This document shows, piece after piece, positions 8,025-16,773 of a stretch of DNA of 64,000 nt. Position 1 is the first letter of the stretch; each line of letters starts with the position of its first letter. The notes beneath the pieces are model-generated. The model was not told where the DNA came from. It did not search any database and saw only the letters and a list, made by a program, of their open reading frames with translations. Where the stretch lies: assembly GCA_000155435.1 (NCBI GenBank), contig DS990265.1, positions 3,565-67,564 on the forward strand, given 5' to 3'. This DNA is from Clostridiales bacterium 1_7_47FAA (lineage in GTDB: Bacteria > Bacillota > Clostridia > Lachnospirales > Lachnospiraceae). The translations under genes were made by a program, and so were the position numbers.

Positions 8025-11000
8025 TTAATCCTGATTATCCATCCTTACATCTGCATACCAATATCCGAAGCGGCCGTCCTGTGACGGCTGTTTTTTCGAC
8101 AGTACAAAATGAGGGAAACCGAACATGGACGCCATGTATTTTTCATTGCTGTAATAATGGCCCGGAACTCCTAAAATATAGCGGACCCTGCCCTGTTCTT
8201 CCTTCCCGATACGTGCAAGTATCAGATAACGGTAATTATAATAACCGTGAAGCAGGAAGCTGTTATTTCCATAATTCCAGTTTTCCCTTGGCAAAAGGCC
8301 GATATCCTGGGGTTTGATGGTAAGTATCTCACATCCGCTGGTGCTGTCGAATGCCTGTATCTTGGGATAACGCTTACGGAATCCTTCCCAAAGCTTATGT
8401 GGACCTATGTCTTCCTGTTCCTCCTGTTCCAGCCGCTGAAGATCCTGGGGATTTCCCAGAAGTATGTCTTCCTGGAGGGCATTGTCCTGGGGAGCATTGC
8501 CCTGGGGGGAGTTATATCCTGAAGCATTACCTTCTGAGGCATTGCCTTCTGAAACATTGCTTTCTGAGACATTGTTCTCTGAGACATTACTTTCTGGAAC
8601 ATTGCTCCCAGTGGTATTAGTCAACGGGGCGTTAACCGCCGGGGCATTCTGTGTCTCCGGCTGGCCATCCATTGCATTTGGGGCAGATCCTCTATACTGC
8701 CGGGGAGCGGATTCCGCTTCCGGCTGTGCAATACCTCTTTGCGGCATTCCCCGATGGAATCTCATATTCTGTCTGGGCTGCATTCCCCTTCGGTTCTGCA
8801 TGTTGGGGCAGTTTGGAACGGCAGGGCGGACCGGTACATCGGTATCTGCCGCAACAGGACTCCCTGCTGATATATTGGTATCGGGGCGCATGGCGGACTG
8901 GTTTGGAATATTTGAATCAGACGGCATCCCGGTCTGGCTTGGAGCTTTCATATCTGACGGCACCGCTGCCCGGTCTGGAACATTCCTGTCTGACGGCACC
9001 GCTGCCCGGTCTGGAACATTCCTGTCTGACGGCACCGCTGCCCGGTCTGGAACATTCCTGTCTGACGGCACCGATGCCTGATTGGGAGCATTCATATCAG
9101 AGGGCGCCGGAGTCCATGTTGGTGTCTGCGCCGTTCCCTGTCCATTCTGCCTTACAGTGATATTGGCCCGTGGATAACGGCCTGCTCTCCGAAGCGCCTC
9201 ACGCTGTCCCGGAGTACCGGAATCCGGCCAATCATCCATATTCATCCGCTCTCCTGCCCTAGGCCATGTCCGTGTCTGTCCATTAGACATCTGAGTCCTA
9301 TCCACATCCGGCTGCATTCCCATTTCAGGCTGTGCAGCATCATATTTTCCCATATTGTTTTCTGATTGTATATCCCCATCCGGGTACCATTGATTATCCG
9401 GGTTCTCCGTGCATCCGGCTCCCGCTTCTGTCCCCATGGCAGACTCACCCCATACAGGCAGTCCATCATCCTGAACCGTATTTTCCCCAGACCAATCCGG
9501 CTGTGGATTACCTTCCTGGATATATGGATTACCATATTGCCGTCCGGCTCCTTGACTATCCATACGGCTATTCTGCTGACCCGGAATAGGGCTATATGCG
9601 CGGTTATCCTGCTGACCCGGAATACGGTTATATACGCGGCCATTCTGCTGACCCCGAGTCCCACCATATGGCTGATTATTCTGCCACCTCGCCGTCTGGC
9701 CATATGTACGGCTGTTTCGCTGGCCCGTGGTCTGACCGTACAGCTGGTTATCCTGCTGGTCATACTGCTGTCCGTCTGACTGACTATCACAATCCCCGGT
9801 ACCAGACATTGGCACTGCCTCTCCCAATATGGCCCCGGTCCCTGCGGATAATGCGGTACCGCTTGGAATTTCACCCGACAGTTCCTGGCTAACCTGCTTG
9901 TTATCTCCAAAGTTTATGTCTGCACGTCCGCCGCTTATCTGCGTTCCATCTGCCTCTGCGCCGCAAAATCCTGTATCAGTTCCTTCCATATCTGCAATGT
10001 CCGTTCCAGTCAGTTCCACATCCGCGGATTCCGTATCTGTGGATTCCCCAGTCATCATCACATCTTCAGGTTTTGTACCCGACATCGCCACGTCCGCAGA
10101 CCCCACACCAGCCGTCGCCACGTCTGCAGGCTCCTCACCTGCCGATTCTGTATCACGCAGTTCCTGCCCCGCAAATCCCTCATCCGCCAGTCCTACGCCT
10201 GAGGATTCCGCACCAGGCCTCTTCCCATACAGAGATTCCGCATCCGCCAGCCCTGCTCCCATAGCTTTTACACCAGGCCTCTCCCCATACAAAGGTACCT
10301 CTCCTGCGGTTCCGGCACCAGCCAACTCCTCTCCTGCGAATCCGGCACCAGACACCGCTCCATCCAGGGATTCCATCCCGTCCGTCCCCTCAGCCAGTTC
10401 CATGTCCACAGATTCAGCGCCAGCCATCTGCGCATCATCAGCCCCAGCGCCAGCCATCTGCACATCATCAGCCCCAGCCCCAGCCATCTGCAATTCATCC
10501 GTCCCAGCCCCAGCCTTCTCCTTACCGCCCGCGCCCGGAACATCCGTTTTTCCGCTGACAACCGTTTCCATGTTTCTGGATGACTCCAGAAGGGGAATCT
10601 TCTTATCGCCAATCTCCCTGGCCAGTTCCTCCACCTTTTTATGTATCTGCTGCTCGGCATCCCCCAGCCTGCCTGAGGTCACGTCCGCCAATTCCACCTC
10701 TGCCGCATGGGCAACGGCGTCCTCCCAGATAGTTGTATATGCGCGCCATGAATCGTCTGCTTCATGGATGGTCAGGCCGTAGCAGTGGTCCATGCTGTAT
10801 CCGGAGTCGGCAGCATTTTCCACGGAAACCACTGCCCTGAATTCCCCGGAACCACCCCTGATGAATATATTGCCCAGCAGTATCTCCTTGCCCGGAGCCA
10901 GCAGATAAACCCCAAGGTCGCTGCTTCCCACGTAGACTTTCTTTACATTTACGCTGAGCTTGCACTGCCCGTTCCTGGACTCCAGCTTGGCAAACCCGAT

Positions 11001-11066
11001 ATTTTTGCCCTTGACTTCCCCTTCGTAGGCATAGATATAAGATATCAATCTCCGATAATTGGTCAT
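8025..11066 (-). CDS. Giant repeat-rich protein with conserved-looking ends (possibly DUF6128 family)
   Basis: The 1013-residue protein starts at the ATG at 11066, seven bases after GAGGAG, giving MTNYRRLISYIYAYEGEVKG. Residues 1-150 look globular (a beta-rich module with VKKVYVGSSDLGVYLLAPGK), and the last 150 residues do too (LWEGFRKRYPKIQAFDSTSG through WYADVRMD). Between them lie about 700 residues of low complexity: Ala/Gly/Asp/Glu-rich units such as AGAGADDVQM, then Gln/Asn/Tyr-rich units (GQQNSRMYGQ-like), then 12-residue PSDRNVPDRAAV repeats, then Asn/Ser/Glu units. No signal peptide or membrane segment is visible. The function is unknown. The fold boundaries suggest two domains tethered by a long flexible linker. 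Confidence 0.8.
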   Translation of the reverse strand: MTNYRRLISYIYAYEGEVKGKNIGFAKLESRNGQCKLSVNVKKVYVGSSDLGVYLLAPGKEILLGNIFIRGGSGEFRAVVSVENAADSGYSMDHCYGLTIHEADDSWRAYTTIWEDAVAHAAEVELADVTSGRLGDAEQQIHKKVEELAREIGDKKIPLLESSRNMETVVSGKTDVPGAGGKEKAGAGTDELQMAGAGADDVQMAGAGADDAQMAGAESVDMELAEGTDGMESLDGAVSGAGFAGEELAGAGTAGEVPLYGERPGVKAMGAGLADAESLYGKRPGAESSGVGLADEGFAGQELRDTESAGEEPADVATAGVGSADVAMSGTKPEDVMMTGESTDTESADVELTGTDIADMEGTDTGFCGAEADGTQISGGRADINFGDNKQVSQELSGEIPSGTALSAGTGAILGEAVPMSGTGDCDSQSDGQQYDQQDNQLYGQTTGQRNSRTYGQTARWQNNQPYGGTRGQQNGRVYNRIPGQQDNRAYSPIPGQQNSRMDSQGAGRQYGNPYIQEGNPQPDWSGENTVQDDGLPVWGESAMGTEAGAGCTENPDNQWYPDGDIQSENNMGKYDAAQPEMGMQPDVDRTQMSNGQTRTWPRAGERMNMDDWPDSGTPGQREALRRAGRYPRANITVRQNGQGTAQTPTWTPAPSDMNAPNQASVPSDRNVPDRAAVPSDRNVPDRAAVPSDRNVPDRAAVPSDMKAPSQTGMPSDSNIPNQSAMRPDTNISAGSPVAADTDVPVRPAVPNCPNMQNRRGMQPRQNMRFHRGMPQRGIAQPEAESAPRQYRGSAPNAMDGQPETQNAPAVNAPLTNTTGSNVPESNVSENNVSESNVSEGNASEGNASGYNSPQGNAPQDNALQEDILLGNPQDLQRLEQEEQEDIGPHKLWEGFRKRYPKIQAFDSTSGCEILTIKPQDIGLLPRENWNYGNNSFLLHGYYNYRYLILARIGKEEQGRVRYILGVPGHYYSNEKYMASMFGFPHFVLSKKQPSQDGRFGYWYADVRMDNQD
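8917..9090. repeat. 36-bp in-frame tandem repeat
   Basis: Three identical 36-bp copies occupy 8953-8988, 8989-9024 and 9025-9060, with degenerate copies before (from 8917) and a partial copy after (from 9061). On the minus strand each encodes the 12 residues PSDRNVPDRAAV. Identical DNA, not just protein, indicates recent expansion. Confidence 0.9.
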
Positions 11067-11251
11067 ATTTTCACTCCTCGCACCCATAGTCTGCAGCTGC
11101 CCCGAAAACGGCCTATCTGCTTTTATAAATATTTTATGCAATTACCCCTTGAAAGTATGTTAGGAAAATGTTATCCTATATTTAAACAGAAATAAAAATT
11201 TTTTCCAAGTTGATGTCCGGACGTTTTCTTAGGCATGTTTTGTCCTGAGAC

Positions 11252-11376
11252 GTGTTTGAAAATTGCTTTCCGTCAGCTGTCAGCTGTACGTCCCACTTTT
11301 GTCCTATGGGGATACCTTTAGCAGATCCTTAGGGCAGATGGAGGGAATGGATTTTCAGACACGGATTTTCAGACAC
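11252..11376. repeat. Imperfect palindromic element, possibly a dispersed repeat
   Basis: GTGTTTGAAAATTGCTTTCC (11252-11271) is mirrored by GGAATGGATTTTCAGACAC (11344-11362), and the right arm is partly duplicated at 11363-11376. A close match to the left arm (TGTGTCTGAAAATTGCTTTCC without its first base) recurs at 23461-23479. It fills most of the gene-free stretch 11067-11435. No further gene is visible there. Confidence 0.6.
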
Positions 11377-11435
11377 ATCCTGCGGCAGGCGGACATCCGC
11401 AACTATTATTAATGTATGGAAAGGTGGCAATTATT

Positions 11436-12161
11436 ATGAGAATCATCAAAGCAAAAGATTATGACGACTTGAGCCGCAAGGCAGCCAACATCATCTCCGC
11501 ACAGGTCCTTTTAAAACCTGACTGCGTACTTGGACTGGCAACCGGCTCCACCCCGATCGGCACCTACAAGCAGCTGATTGAATGGTACAACAAGGGCGAC
11601 CTGGACTTCTCTGAGACAAGGAGCGTGAACCTGGATGAATACAGGGGCCTGACAAGGGATAATGACCAGAGTTACTACTATTTCATGTATAACAACCTTT
11701 TCAAGCACATTAATATTAACATGGAGAATACCAATGTCCCGGACGGAACAGAACCTGACAGCGATAAAGAGTGCTCCCGGTATGAGAAAGTGATTGAAGC
11801 TTACGGCGGCGTTGACCTTCAGCTGCTGGGCCTTGGACACAACGGCCACATTGGTTTTAATGAACCGGATAAGGATTTCGCCCAGACCACACACTGCGTA
11901 GACCTGACCCAGAGTACCATCGAAGCCAACAAGCGCTTCTTTGCTTCCATTGACGACGTGCCGAAGCAGGCTTATACCATGGGTATCGGAACCATCATGA
12001 AGGCCCGTAAGATCCTTCTTGTGGTAAGCGGTGCAGACAAGGCACAGATCCTTCATGACGTACTCTGCGGACCTGTTACACCAGAGGTTCCTGCTTCCAT
12101 CCTGCAGTTACATAGCGATGTGATTGTGGTTGCGGACGAAGCTGCTATGGCTAAATTATAA
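11436..12161 (+). CDS. nagB: Glucosamine-6-phosphate deaminase
   Basis: NagB converts glucosamine 6-phosphate to fructose 6-phosphate and ammonia, the committing step of amino-sugar use. The ATG at 11436 follows AAGGTGG by eight bases and gives MRIIKAKDYDDLSRKAANII, the normal start; an ATG at 11412 would add eight residues. The 241-aa protein contains the phosphate loop GLATGSTPIGTY, the catalytic segment VNLDEYRGL and GLGHNGHIGFNEP with the ring-opening His. It is monocistronic: a terminator follows immediately. No other amino-sugar genes are adjacent. Confidence 0.97.
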   Translation: MRIIKAKDYDDLSRKAANIISAQVLLKPDCVLGLATGSTPIGTYKQLIEWYNKGDLDFSETRSVNLDEYRGLTRDNDQSYYYFMYNNLFKHININMENTNVPDGTEPDSDKECSRYEKVIEAYGGVDLQLLGLGHNGHIGFNEPDKDFAQTTHCVDLTQSTIEANKRFFASIDDVPKQAYTMGIGTIMKARKILLVVSGADKAQILHDVLCGPVTPEVPASILQLHSDVIVVADEAAMAKL

Positions 12162-12167
12162 TTGCTG

Positions 12168-12198
12168 AAAGGGGATTGCCGCCAGGCAGTCCCCTTTT
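12168..12198 (+). terminator. Rho-independent terminator after nagB
   Basis: AAAGGGGATTGCC and GGCAGTCCCCTTTT form a GC-rich stem around a short loop and end in four T. It begins seven bases after the nagB stop. Confidence 0.85.
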
Positions 12199-12248
12199 AT
12201 ATGCAGTGTCCCCTTTTATATGCAGTGTCCCCTTTTTATATGCAGTAT
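12191..12248. repeat. Three 19-20 bp tandem copies downstream of nagB
   Basis: CCCCTTTTATATGCAGTGT occurs at 12191-12209 and 12210-12228, with a variant at 12229-12248. The first copy is the 3' arm of the nagB terminator, so the duplication has copied the terminator arm. Confidence 0.85.
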
Positions 12249-12250
12249 GG

Positions 12251-13126
12251 TTAACTTTCCTTTAATCCTAACAGCCTTTCTGCATTTTCATGCAGAAGCA
12301 GTTCAAGCACCTCCGGTTCAAAGGGCAGCGCCCTGAACTGTTCCAGACTCTGCTTTAAGGGCCTGACCGGGTAACTGGTGGCAAACATCATCCGGTAGCG
12401 CATGAATGAATTGGCCGCCCGCACGAACTGGTCCGCAAAGGGCATGTTGGGCAGGTTACAGAAAAAATCCGGATAGCAGTATACGTTCATGCACTGCAGG
12501 GCGGTTCCGAGGAATTCCTCCACAAAGGGCCAGCAGCCATGGGATACCGTGAACGAAACCCTGGGAAAACGAAGGGCCGCGTGCTGCACCGCAATGGGAT
12601 TGCAGTATGACAGATCCTCCCCTGCCAGGACACTTAATGTAAATGCGCATATCAGGCCGTGTTCCTCACAGGCAGCGTAAACCGGATCCAGTTTCCGGTC
12701 ATCCACGTAGACCGGGGGCATGGACCATCCCGGCTCCATGGCAATCCCCTTAATCCCATATGTCTTAACATAATATTCAATCTCAGCCACAGCCCCCTCC
12801 ACATCCGCGGGGTCCACTGCGGGAAATGATATGAACTGTTTTGGATACTGCATCTGAAGGCGGCACACATCCTCATTGTCCACGGTCGCCATGCCCGGGC
12901 GCACCTTCCTCCCCTGCACCACCTGCATGTCAATCCCGGATCCTGACAGTTCATCCATGTATAACTGGAAATCCCCATGCCGGGCTGATTCGATTCCTAT
13001 GCTGTCCCTGTAAATCCCCGGCACATCTTCCGGCCTTTCAAAATCATCTTCCATGGGCCTGGGAAAGAAGTTTCCCTTTGTGACAAAACTCTTATACGGA
13101 GGCCTTGTCCTAAAATCAATTACCAT
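12251..13126 (-). CDS. Amidohydrolase-2 family protein with altered metal motif
   Basis: The 291-aa protein has the TIM-barrel pattern of the Amidohydro_2 (ACMSD-like) family: AVDPADVEGAVAEIEYYVKTYGIKGIAMEPGW in the middle, VSHGCWPFVEEFLG with the conserved His, and the C-terminal ENAERLLGL signature. The N-terminal HxH metal site is not intact: the first strand reads VIDFRTRPP instead of IDxHxH, so the metal centre or activity may differ. It is divergent from a LysR regulator across 105 bases, which probably controls it. The substrate is unknown, perhaps a carboxylated ring compound by family analogy. Confidence 0.85.
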   Translation of the reverse strand: MVIDFRTRPPYKSFVTKGNFFPRPMEDDFERPEDVPGIYRDSIGIESARHGDFQLYMDELSGSGIDMQVVQGRKVRPGMATVDNEDVCRLQMQYPKQFISFPAVDPADVEGAVAEIEYYVKTYGIKGIAMEPGWSMPPVYVDDRKLDPVYAACEEHGLICAFTLSVLAGEDLSYCNPIAVQHAALRFPRVSFTVSHGCWPFVEEFLGTALQCMNVYCYPDFFCNLPNMPFADQFVRAANSFMRYRMMFATSYPVRPLKQSLEQFRALPFEPEVLELLLHENAERLLGLKES

Positions 13127-13149
13127 CCTAAACTCCCCCTTGTTTTAGC

Positions 13150-13188
13150 ATTGATATAATTAATAAAAAAGATTATTATATTGATATA
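13150..13188. promoter_or_regulatory. Direct repeats, candidate LysR operator
   Basis: ATTGATATA occurs at 13150-13158 and again at 13180-13188, exactly 30 bases apart (about three helical turns), within an AT-rich divergent promoter region between the amidohydrolase and the LysR gene. This placement fits LysR-type binding sites; it is inference. Confidence 0.45.
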
Positions 13189-13231
13189 GATAATATGCCA
13201 TTACTTATCAATCACCGGAAAGGAGCAGACC

Positions 13232-14119
13232 ATGACCCTCCGCCATCTCCGTATCTTTGTTGCCGTGGCCGAATCCCTTAACATGCACGCCGCGGCAAAG
13301 CAGCTTTATATTGCGCAGCCAGCCATAAGCCAGGCCATCTCTGAACTTGAGAATCATTATAATGTGCGGCTTTTTGAGCGGCTGTCCAAAAAAATCTATA
13401 TCACACCGGCCGGAAGCCAGTTTCTTTTTTATGCAAAGCATATCCTCTCACTGTTCAGCGAACTGGAACAGCAGATGAATGATACGACCGCGTATACGGA
13501 AGTCAAGATTGGGGCCACCATTACCATCGGCACCTGTCTGATGAACCATATACTTCATGAATTCCAATCCTATTACCCTCAGGCCGAGGTGCGGGTATCC
13601 ATCAACACGCCGGACTATCTGGGGCCTTCCCTGGCCAGGAATGAACTTGATATCGCGCTGGTCGAAAGTCTCCCCACCAGCCCGGACCTGATATTTGAAC
13701 CGTTTCTTGACGATGAGATGGTCCTCGTGGTAAGCCCTGACCATAAATTCGCAAAAACCGGATACGCCACCCTGGATGAAATCAGCGCGGAAAATTACAT
13801 TGCCCGTGAGCCCAGCAGCACGCCGGAACTGTTTACTAATTTCATGGAAATCCATAACCATATTTTAAAAAGCACATGGTTCTGCAATAATTCAGAGACA
13901 ACCAAACTGGCTGTGATTTATAATTACGGCATAACCGTCATCTCCAGAAGGATTGTGGAACAGGAACTAAAGGATGGCTCCCTGGTGGAGGTAGCCCTTG
14001 AAGGCGGTCCGCTGTCAAGGAAGTTTTATATGGTGTACCACAAGAATAAGTTCTTCACCAATGCCCTTTTAGACCTGAAGGAAATATGCCGGGACCTGGA
14101 AGTGACACTTCCCGGCTGA
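13232..14119 (+). CDS. LysR family transcriptional regulator
   Basis: The 295-aa protein has the N-terminal winged HTH (MTLRHLRIFVAVAESLNMHAAAKQLYIAQPAISQAISELE) and a two-lobed effector domain (VKIGATITIGTCLMNHILHEF onward). Length and layout are standard. An AAAGGAG box precedes the ATG. It is divergent from the amidohydrolase and convergent with the TauE-like gene, so the amidohydrolase is the likeliest target. The effector is unknown. Confidence 0.95.
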   Translation: MTLRHLRIFVAVAESLNMHAAAKQLYIAQPAISQAISELENHYNVRLFERLSKKIYITPAGSQFLFYAKHILSLFSELEQQMNDTTAYTEVKIGATITIGTCLMNHILHEFQSYYPQAEVRVSINTPDYLGPSLARNELDIALVESLPTSPDLIFEPFLDDEMVLVVSPDHKFAKTGYATLDEISAENYIAREPSSTPELFTNFMEIHNHILKSTWFCNNSETTKLAVIYNYGITVISRRIVEQELKDGSLVEVALEGGPLSRKFYMVYHKNKFFTNALLDLKEICRDLEVTLPG

Positions 14120-14133
14120 ATCCGGGAATGTCT

Positions 14134-14868
14134 TTACCTGCACAGGGAAATCATTCCTGCAGATAGGATCAGTATATTAATTACATATGCAAATGACCGC
14201 TGGCTCAGGCGCCTGCAAAGCCTTCCTCCCACAAAAATCCCGGACAGCACAGGAATCACGCCCGCTGCGAACAGCCGGAGGGATTCCCGGTTCAGGGTTC
14301 CCATCAGCATATACTGGAATACCGTAATCAGGCTGACAACCGTCCATAGGAGGGCCATGGTGGCCCGGAATCCATTTTTCTCCTCCAATTCCTGCTGCGC
14401 ATATAAAAGTACCAGGCTTCCTCCTGAGGATATGGCCCCCTGGACGATTCCCCCTGCAATCAGGCATCCCCTTAAGGCCCAGGCCGGAAGATGTTTCCCG
14501 GCAGCCCGGGGTATCCTCAGCTTCAGGATCCCATATCCGCCTATGACCAGCATGAAGCCGCCTAAAAGGCGTTTTAACGCATCTACATCTATCATCTTCA
14601 GGCCGTATACGCCTATGGGAAGTCCTATGCACATGTACAACAGGATCCGGGTAAGCCGTTTAAGGTCCACGTATCTCCAATTTTTCACTGCAATGAAGAG
14701 GTTTAAGATACAGGTCATGGTGGAAGCCATGATGACTGCCTTTGCGTCAAACAGCTGGGTCAGGAAGGGGATGCTTATCATTCCGGCCCCAAATCCCCCC
14801 ACTGCCCCCAGCACATTGGATGCAAATAATATGGACACATAACAGAGGAAAAGAAACGGGTCACTCAT
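14134..14868 (-). CDS. TauE/SafE family membrane permease
   Basis: The 244-aa protein has about eight hydrophobic segments and the family's Gly-rich motif GAVGGFGAGMISIPFL near residue 20 and GGIVQGAISSGGSLVLLY near residue 140. Family members are proposed exporters or importers of sulfite, sulfoacetate and other organic anions. It overlaps the nucleoside hydrolase gene by four bases (ATGA type), so it is translated from the same transcript as the nucleoside transporter; its cargo there is not clear. Confidence 0.9.
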   Translation of the reverse strand: MSDPFLFLCYVSILFASNVLGAVGGFGAGMISIPFLTQLFDAKAVIMASTMTCILNLFIAVKNWRYVDLKRLTRILLYMCIGLPIGVYGLKMIDVDALKRLLGGFMLVIGGYGILKLRIPRAAGKHLPAWALRGCLIAGGIVQGAISSGGSLVLLYAQQELEEKNGFRATMALLWTVVSLITVFQYMLMGTLNRESLRLFAAGVIPVLSGIFVGGRLCRRLSQRSFAYVINILILSAGMISLCR

Positions 14869-15815
14869 GCCAGCGCCCCTGCCGAGTCCAGTATCATCCG
14901 GAAGAATTTTTCATTGTCCATTTCAAATACCACTTCCACATTCTCCGGTTTTCCGGAACGGTGGGCGTAGTCGCAGATGGTTGCGCCGGATAAGGGACCT
15001 GGTTCCGTGGGAATCTCCACATACATCCTCTCGCTTTTGGTTACGACGGAAGGGTCGATGATACCCGCCACCGCGCATGCATCGTGGACAGGGCACCCTC
15101 CCAGGTCAATCCACACCCGGTTGTGCATGTTCCAGAACTCCTGAAGCAGGCTGGACATCATGAGGCCGGTCCTGTTGCCAAGGGCCTTCAGGGAATCCAG
15201 GAAATCCTGCCCGAACAGCGTCCTGTATGTAACGTCATAGCCGTACATGGTAATGGGCAGGCCGCTCTCAAATACTATCTTCGTTGCCTCGGCGTCCAGA
15301 TATGTATTGAATTCCATGAAGGGCCTGGTCAGGATGAAATGGCAGGTGCCGCCCATAAGGGAGATTCCCCGCACCTTTTCCTCGCACAACTCAGGGAATG
15401 TGCGGATCAACAGCCCCAGGTTGGTAAGGGGTCCGGTGCCGATCAACACCACCTTTTCCTTGCTGCTCCTGAGTATTTCCGCCATCACCTCCACCGCCTT
15501 ACGGTCCGATGGCTTTAACGGGTTATCCCGGGGAAAGTCAAAACCGTCCAGGCCGCTGACCCCATGGCAGCCTTCTGAGTCCGTTCTTGTATAAGCCCGA
15601 ACAATAGGGCGGCTGGCCCCCGGGGCCACGATACATTCTGCCCCGCAGTAATTAAGGATATTAAGGGTGTTTTTCACCACCTTTTCCATCACCTTATTAC
15701 CCGCCACGTTGGTGATTGCTTTTACGTCCAGCCGCTGGCTTCCAAGCGCCAGGACCAATGCCACCATATCATCGTGGCCCGGATCACAGTCTATGATTAC
15801 CGGAACTTTTTCCAT
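14865..15815 (-). CDS. Nucleoside hydrolase
   Basis: The inosine/uridine-preferring nucleoside hydrolase family cleaves the N-glycosidic bond of ribonucleosides. The 316-aa protein has the calcium-binding DCDPGHDD motif near residues 9-16, GTGPLTNL, and the C-terminal VHDACAVAGIIDP containing the last calcium Asp. It overlaps the permease gene before it by 32 bases and the TauE-like gene after it by four, so all are one operon. With the BMP transporter this predicts uptake of a nucleoside followed by splitting to base and ribose in the cytosol. Confidence 0.95.
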   Translation of the reverse strand: MEKVPVIIDCDPGHDDMVALVLALGSQRLDVKAITNVAGNKVMEKVVKNTLNILNYCGAECIVAPGASRPIVRAYTRTDSEGCHGVSGLDGFDFPRDNPLKPSDRKAVEVMAEILRSSKEKVVLIGTGPLTNLGLLIRTFPELCEEKVRGISLMGGTCHFILTRPFMEFNTYLDAEATKIVFESGLPITMYGYDVTYRTLFGQDFLDSLKALGNRTGLMMSSLLQEFWNMHNRVWIDLGGCPVHDACAVAGIIDPSVVTKSERMYVEIPTEPGPLSGATICDYAHRSGKPENVEVVFEMDNEKFFRMILDSAGALA

Positions 15816-16770
15816 AGGTCTTTTCCTCTCTTTCCGCTTCCATGATTTCCTTCCTGATCCGTTTCTCTTTTACCTGCTGTTCATGGGCTGAGTAGATGAT
15901 GATACCGGCAATGGATACAACATACGGTATGGCCATCACAACATCTGAAGAAAATGAATTAATCTGCAGCACATTGGCGACTGCGTTGGCGCTTCCGAAT
16001 AACAGGGAAGCAATCATGGCCCCTATGGGGTTGCCGCGCCCCATTGCATCCGCGGCCACACCGATGAAGCCACGTCCGGCCGTCATATTTACGATAAAAA
16101 CCTGCATGTTGCCCATGGACAGGTACATTCCTCCAAGGGATGCAAAGAGGCCGCTGAGTCCCAGGGCAATCAGCTTTACTTTTGTAGGGTTCTCCCCCAC
16201 GGACCTGGCGGCGCTGCTGTTTTCCCCCACTGCCCGGATCCTGAGTCCCAGGGGCATCCGGTACATCAGGAACCAGACCACGATGACCAGGACGAATGCA
16301 ACATATGTAAATACATTATGCCCCGACAGGATATCCCCCAGTACGGGTATGCTACGGATGATGGGTATGTCTATACTGGGAATCCCCATGCTCTTAACCA
16401 TGGACGAGGAACCCTTATCCCCGGTAAAGGCATACAGGATCATCACGGCGGCGCCTGAGGTAAAGGTGTTGATGGCCACGCCTGTCAGTATCATGTTGGT
16501 ATTCATCATGATATGGAAATATCCCATGAAGATTCCCATGACCACGCCTACCGCCATCCCGCAGATAAGGGCCAGCCATATGTTTTTTGTATACGCGCTG
16601 ACCAGCACTCCTGTTAAGGCGGACATGATCATGGTGCTGTCTATGGTAATGTTGGTCACGCCGCCCTTTCTGGCAATCAGGGAGGACAGGCTGGCAAAGA
16701 TAAGGGGCGTGGAAACACGGATAATGGTATAGAAAAAACCGGTTGTCAGGAAATTCTGCAATATACCCAT
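15784..16770 (-). CDS. Nucleoside ABC transporter permease, second subunit (NupQ-like)
   Basis: The 328-aa protein belongs to the BPD_transp_2 permease family (branched-chain amino acid/sugar/nucleoside type) with about nine membrane segments and the motif GENPTKVKLIALGLSGLFASLGG, the ATPase coupling loop. The charged C-terminal tail (EREEKTYGKSSGN) overlaps the nucleoside hydrolase start by 32 bases, an unusually long overlap. It is three bases downstream of the other permease gene; the two form a heterodimeric channel. Confidence 0.93.
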   Translation of the reverse strand: MGILQNFLTTGFFYTIIRVSTPLIFASLSSLIARKGGVTNITIDSTMIMSALTGVLVSAYTKNIWLALICGMAVGVVMGIFMGYFHIMMNTNMILTGVAINTFTSGAAVMILYAFTGDKGSSSMVKSMGIPSIDIPIIRSIPVLGDILSGHNVFTYVAFVLVIVVWFLMYRMPLGLRIRAVGENSSAARSVGENPTKVKLIALGLSGLFASLGGMYLSMGNMQVFIVNMTAGRGFIGVAADAMGRGNPIGAMIASLLFGSANAVANVLQINSFSSDVVMAIPYVVSIAGIIIYSAHEQQVKEKRIRKEIMEAEREEKTYGKSSGNHRL

Positions 16771-16773
16771 TGA

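Noticed and set aside
9829-10782. 317-residue plus-strand Pro/Ser/Ala-rich ORF
   Set aside because: It is antisense to the repeat-rich gene at 8025-11066, and its length comes from biased codons in the sense repeats.
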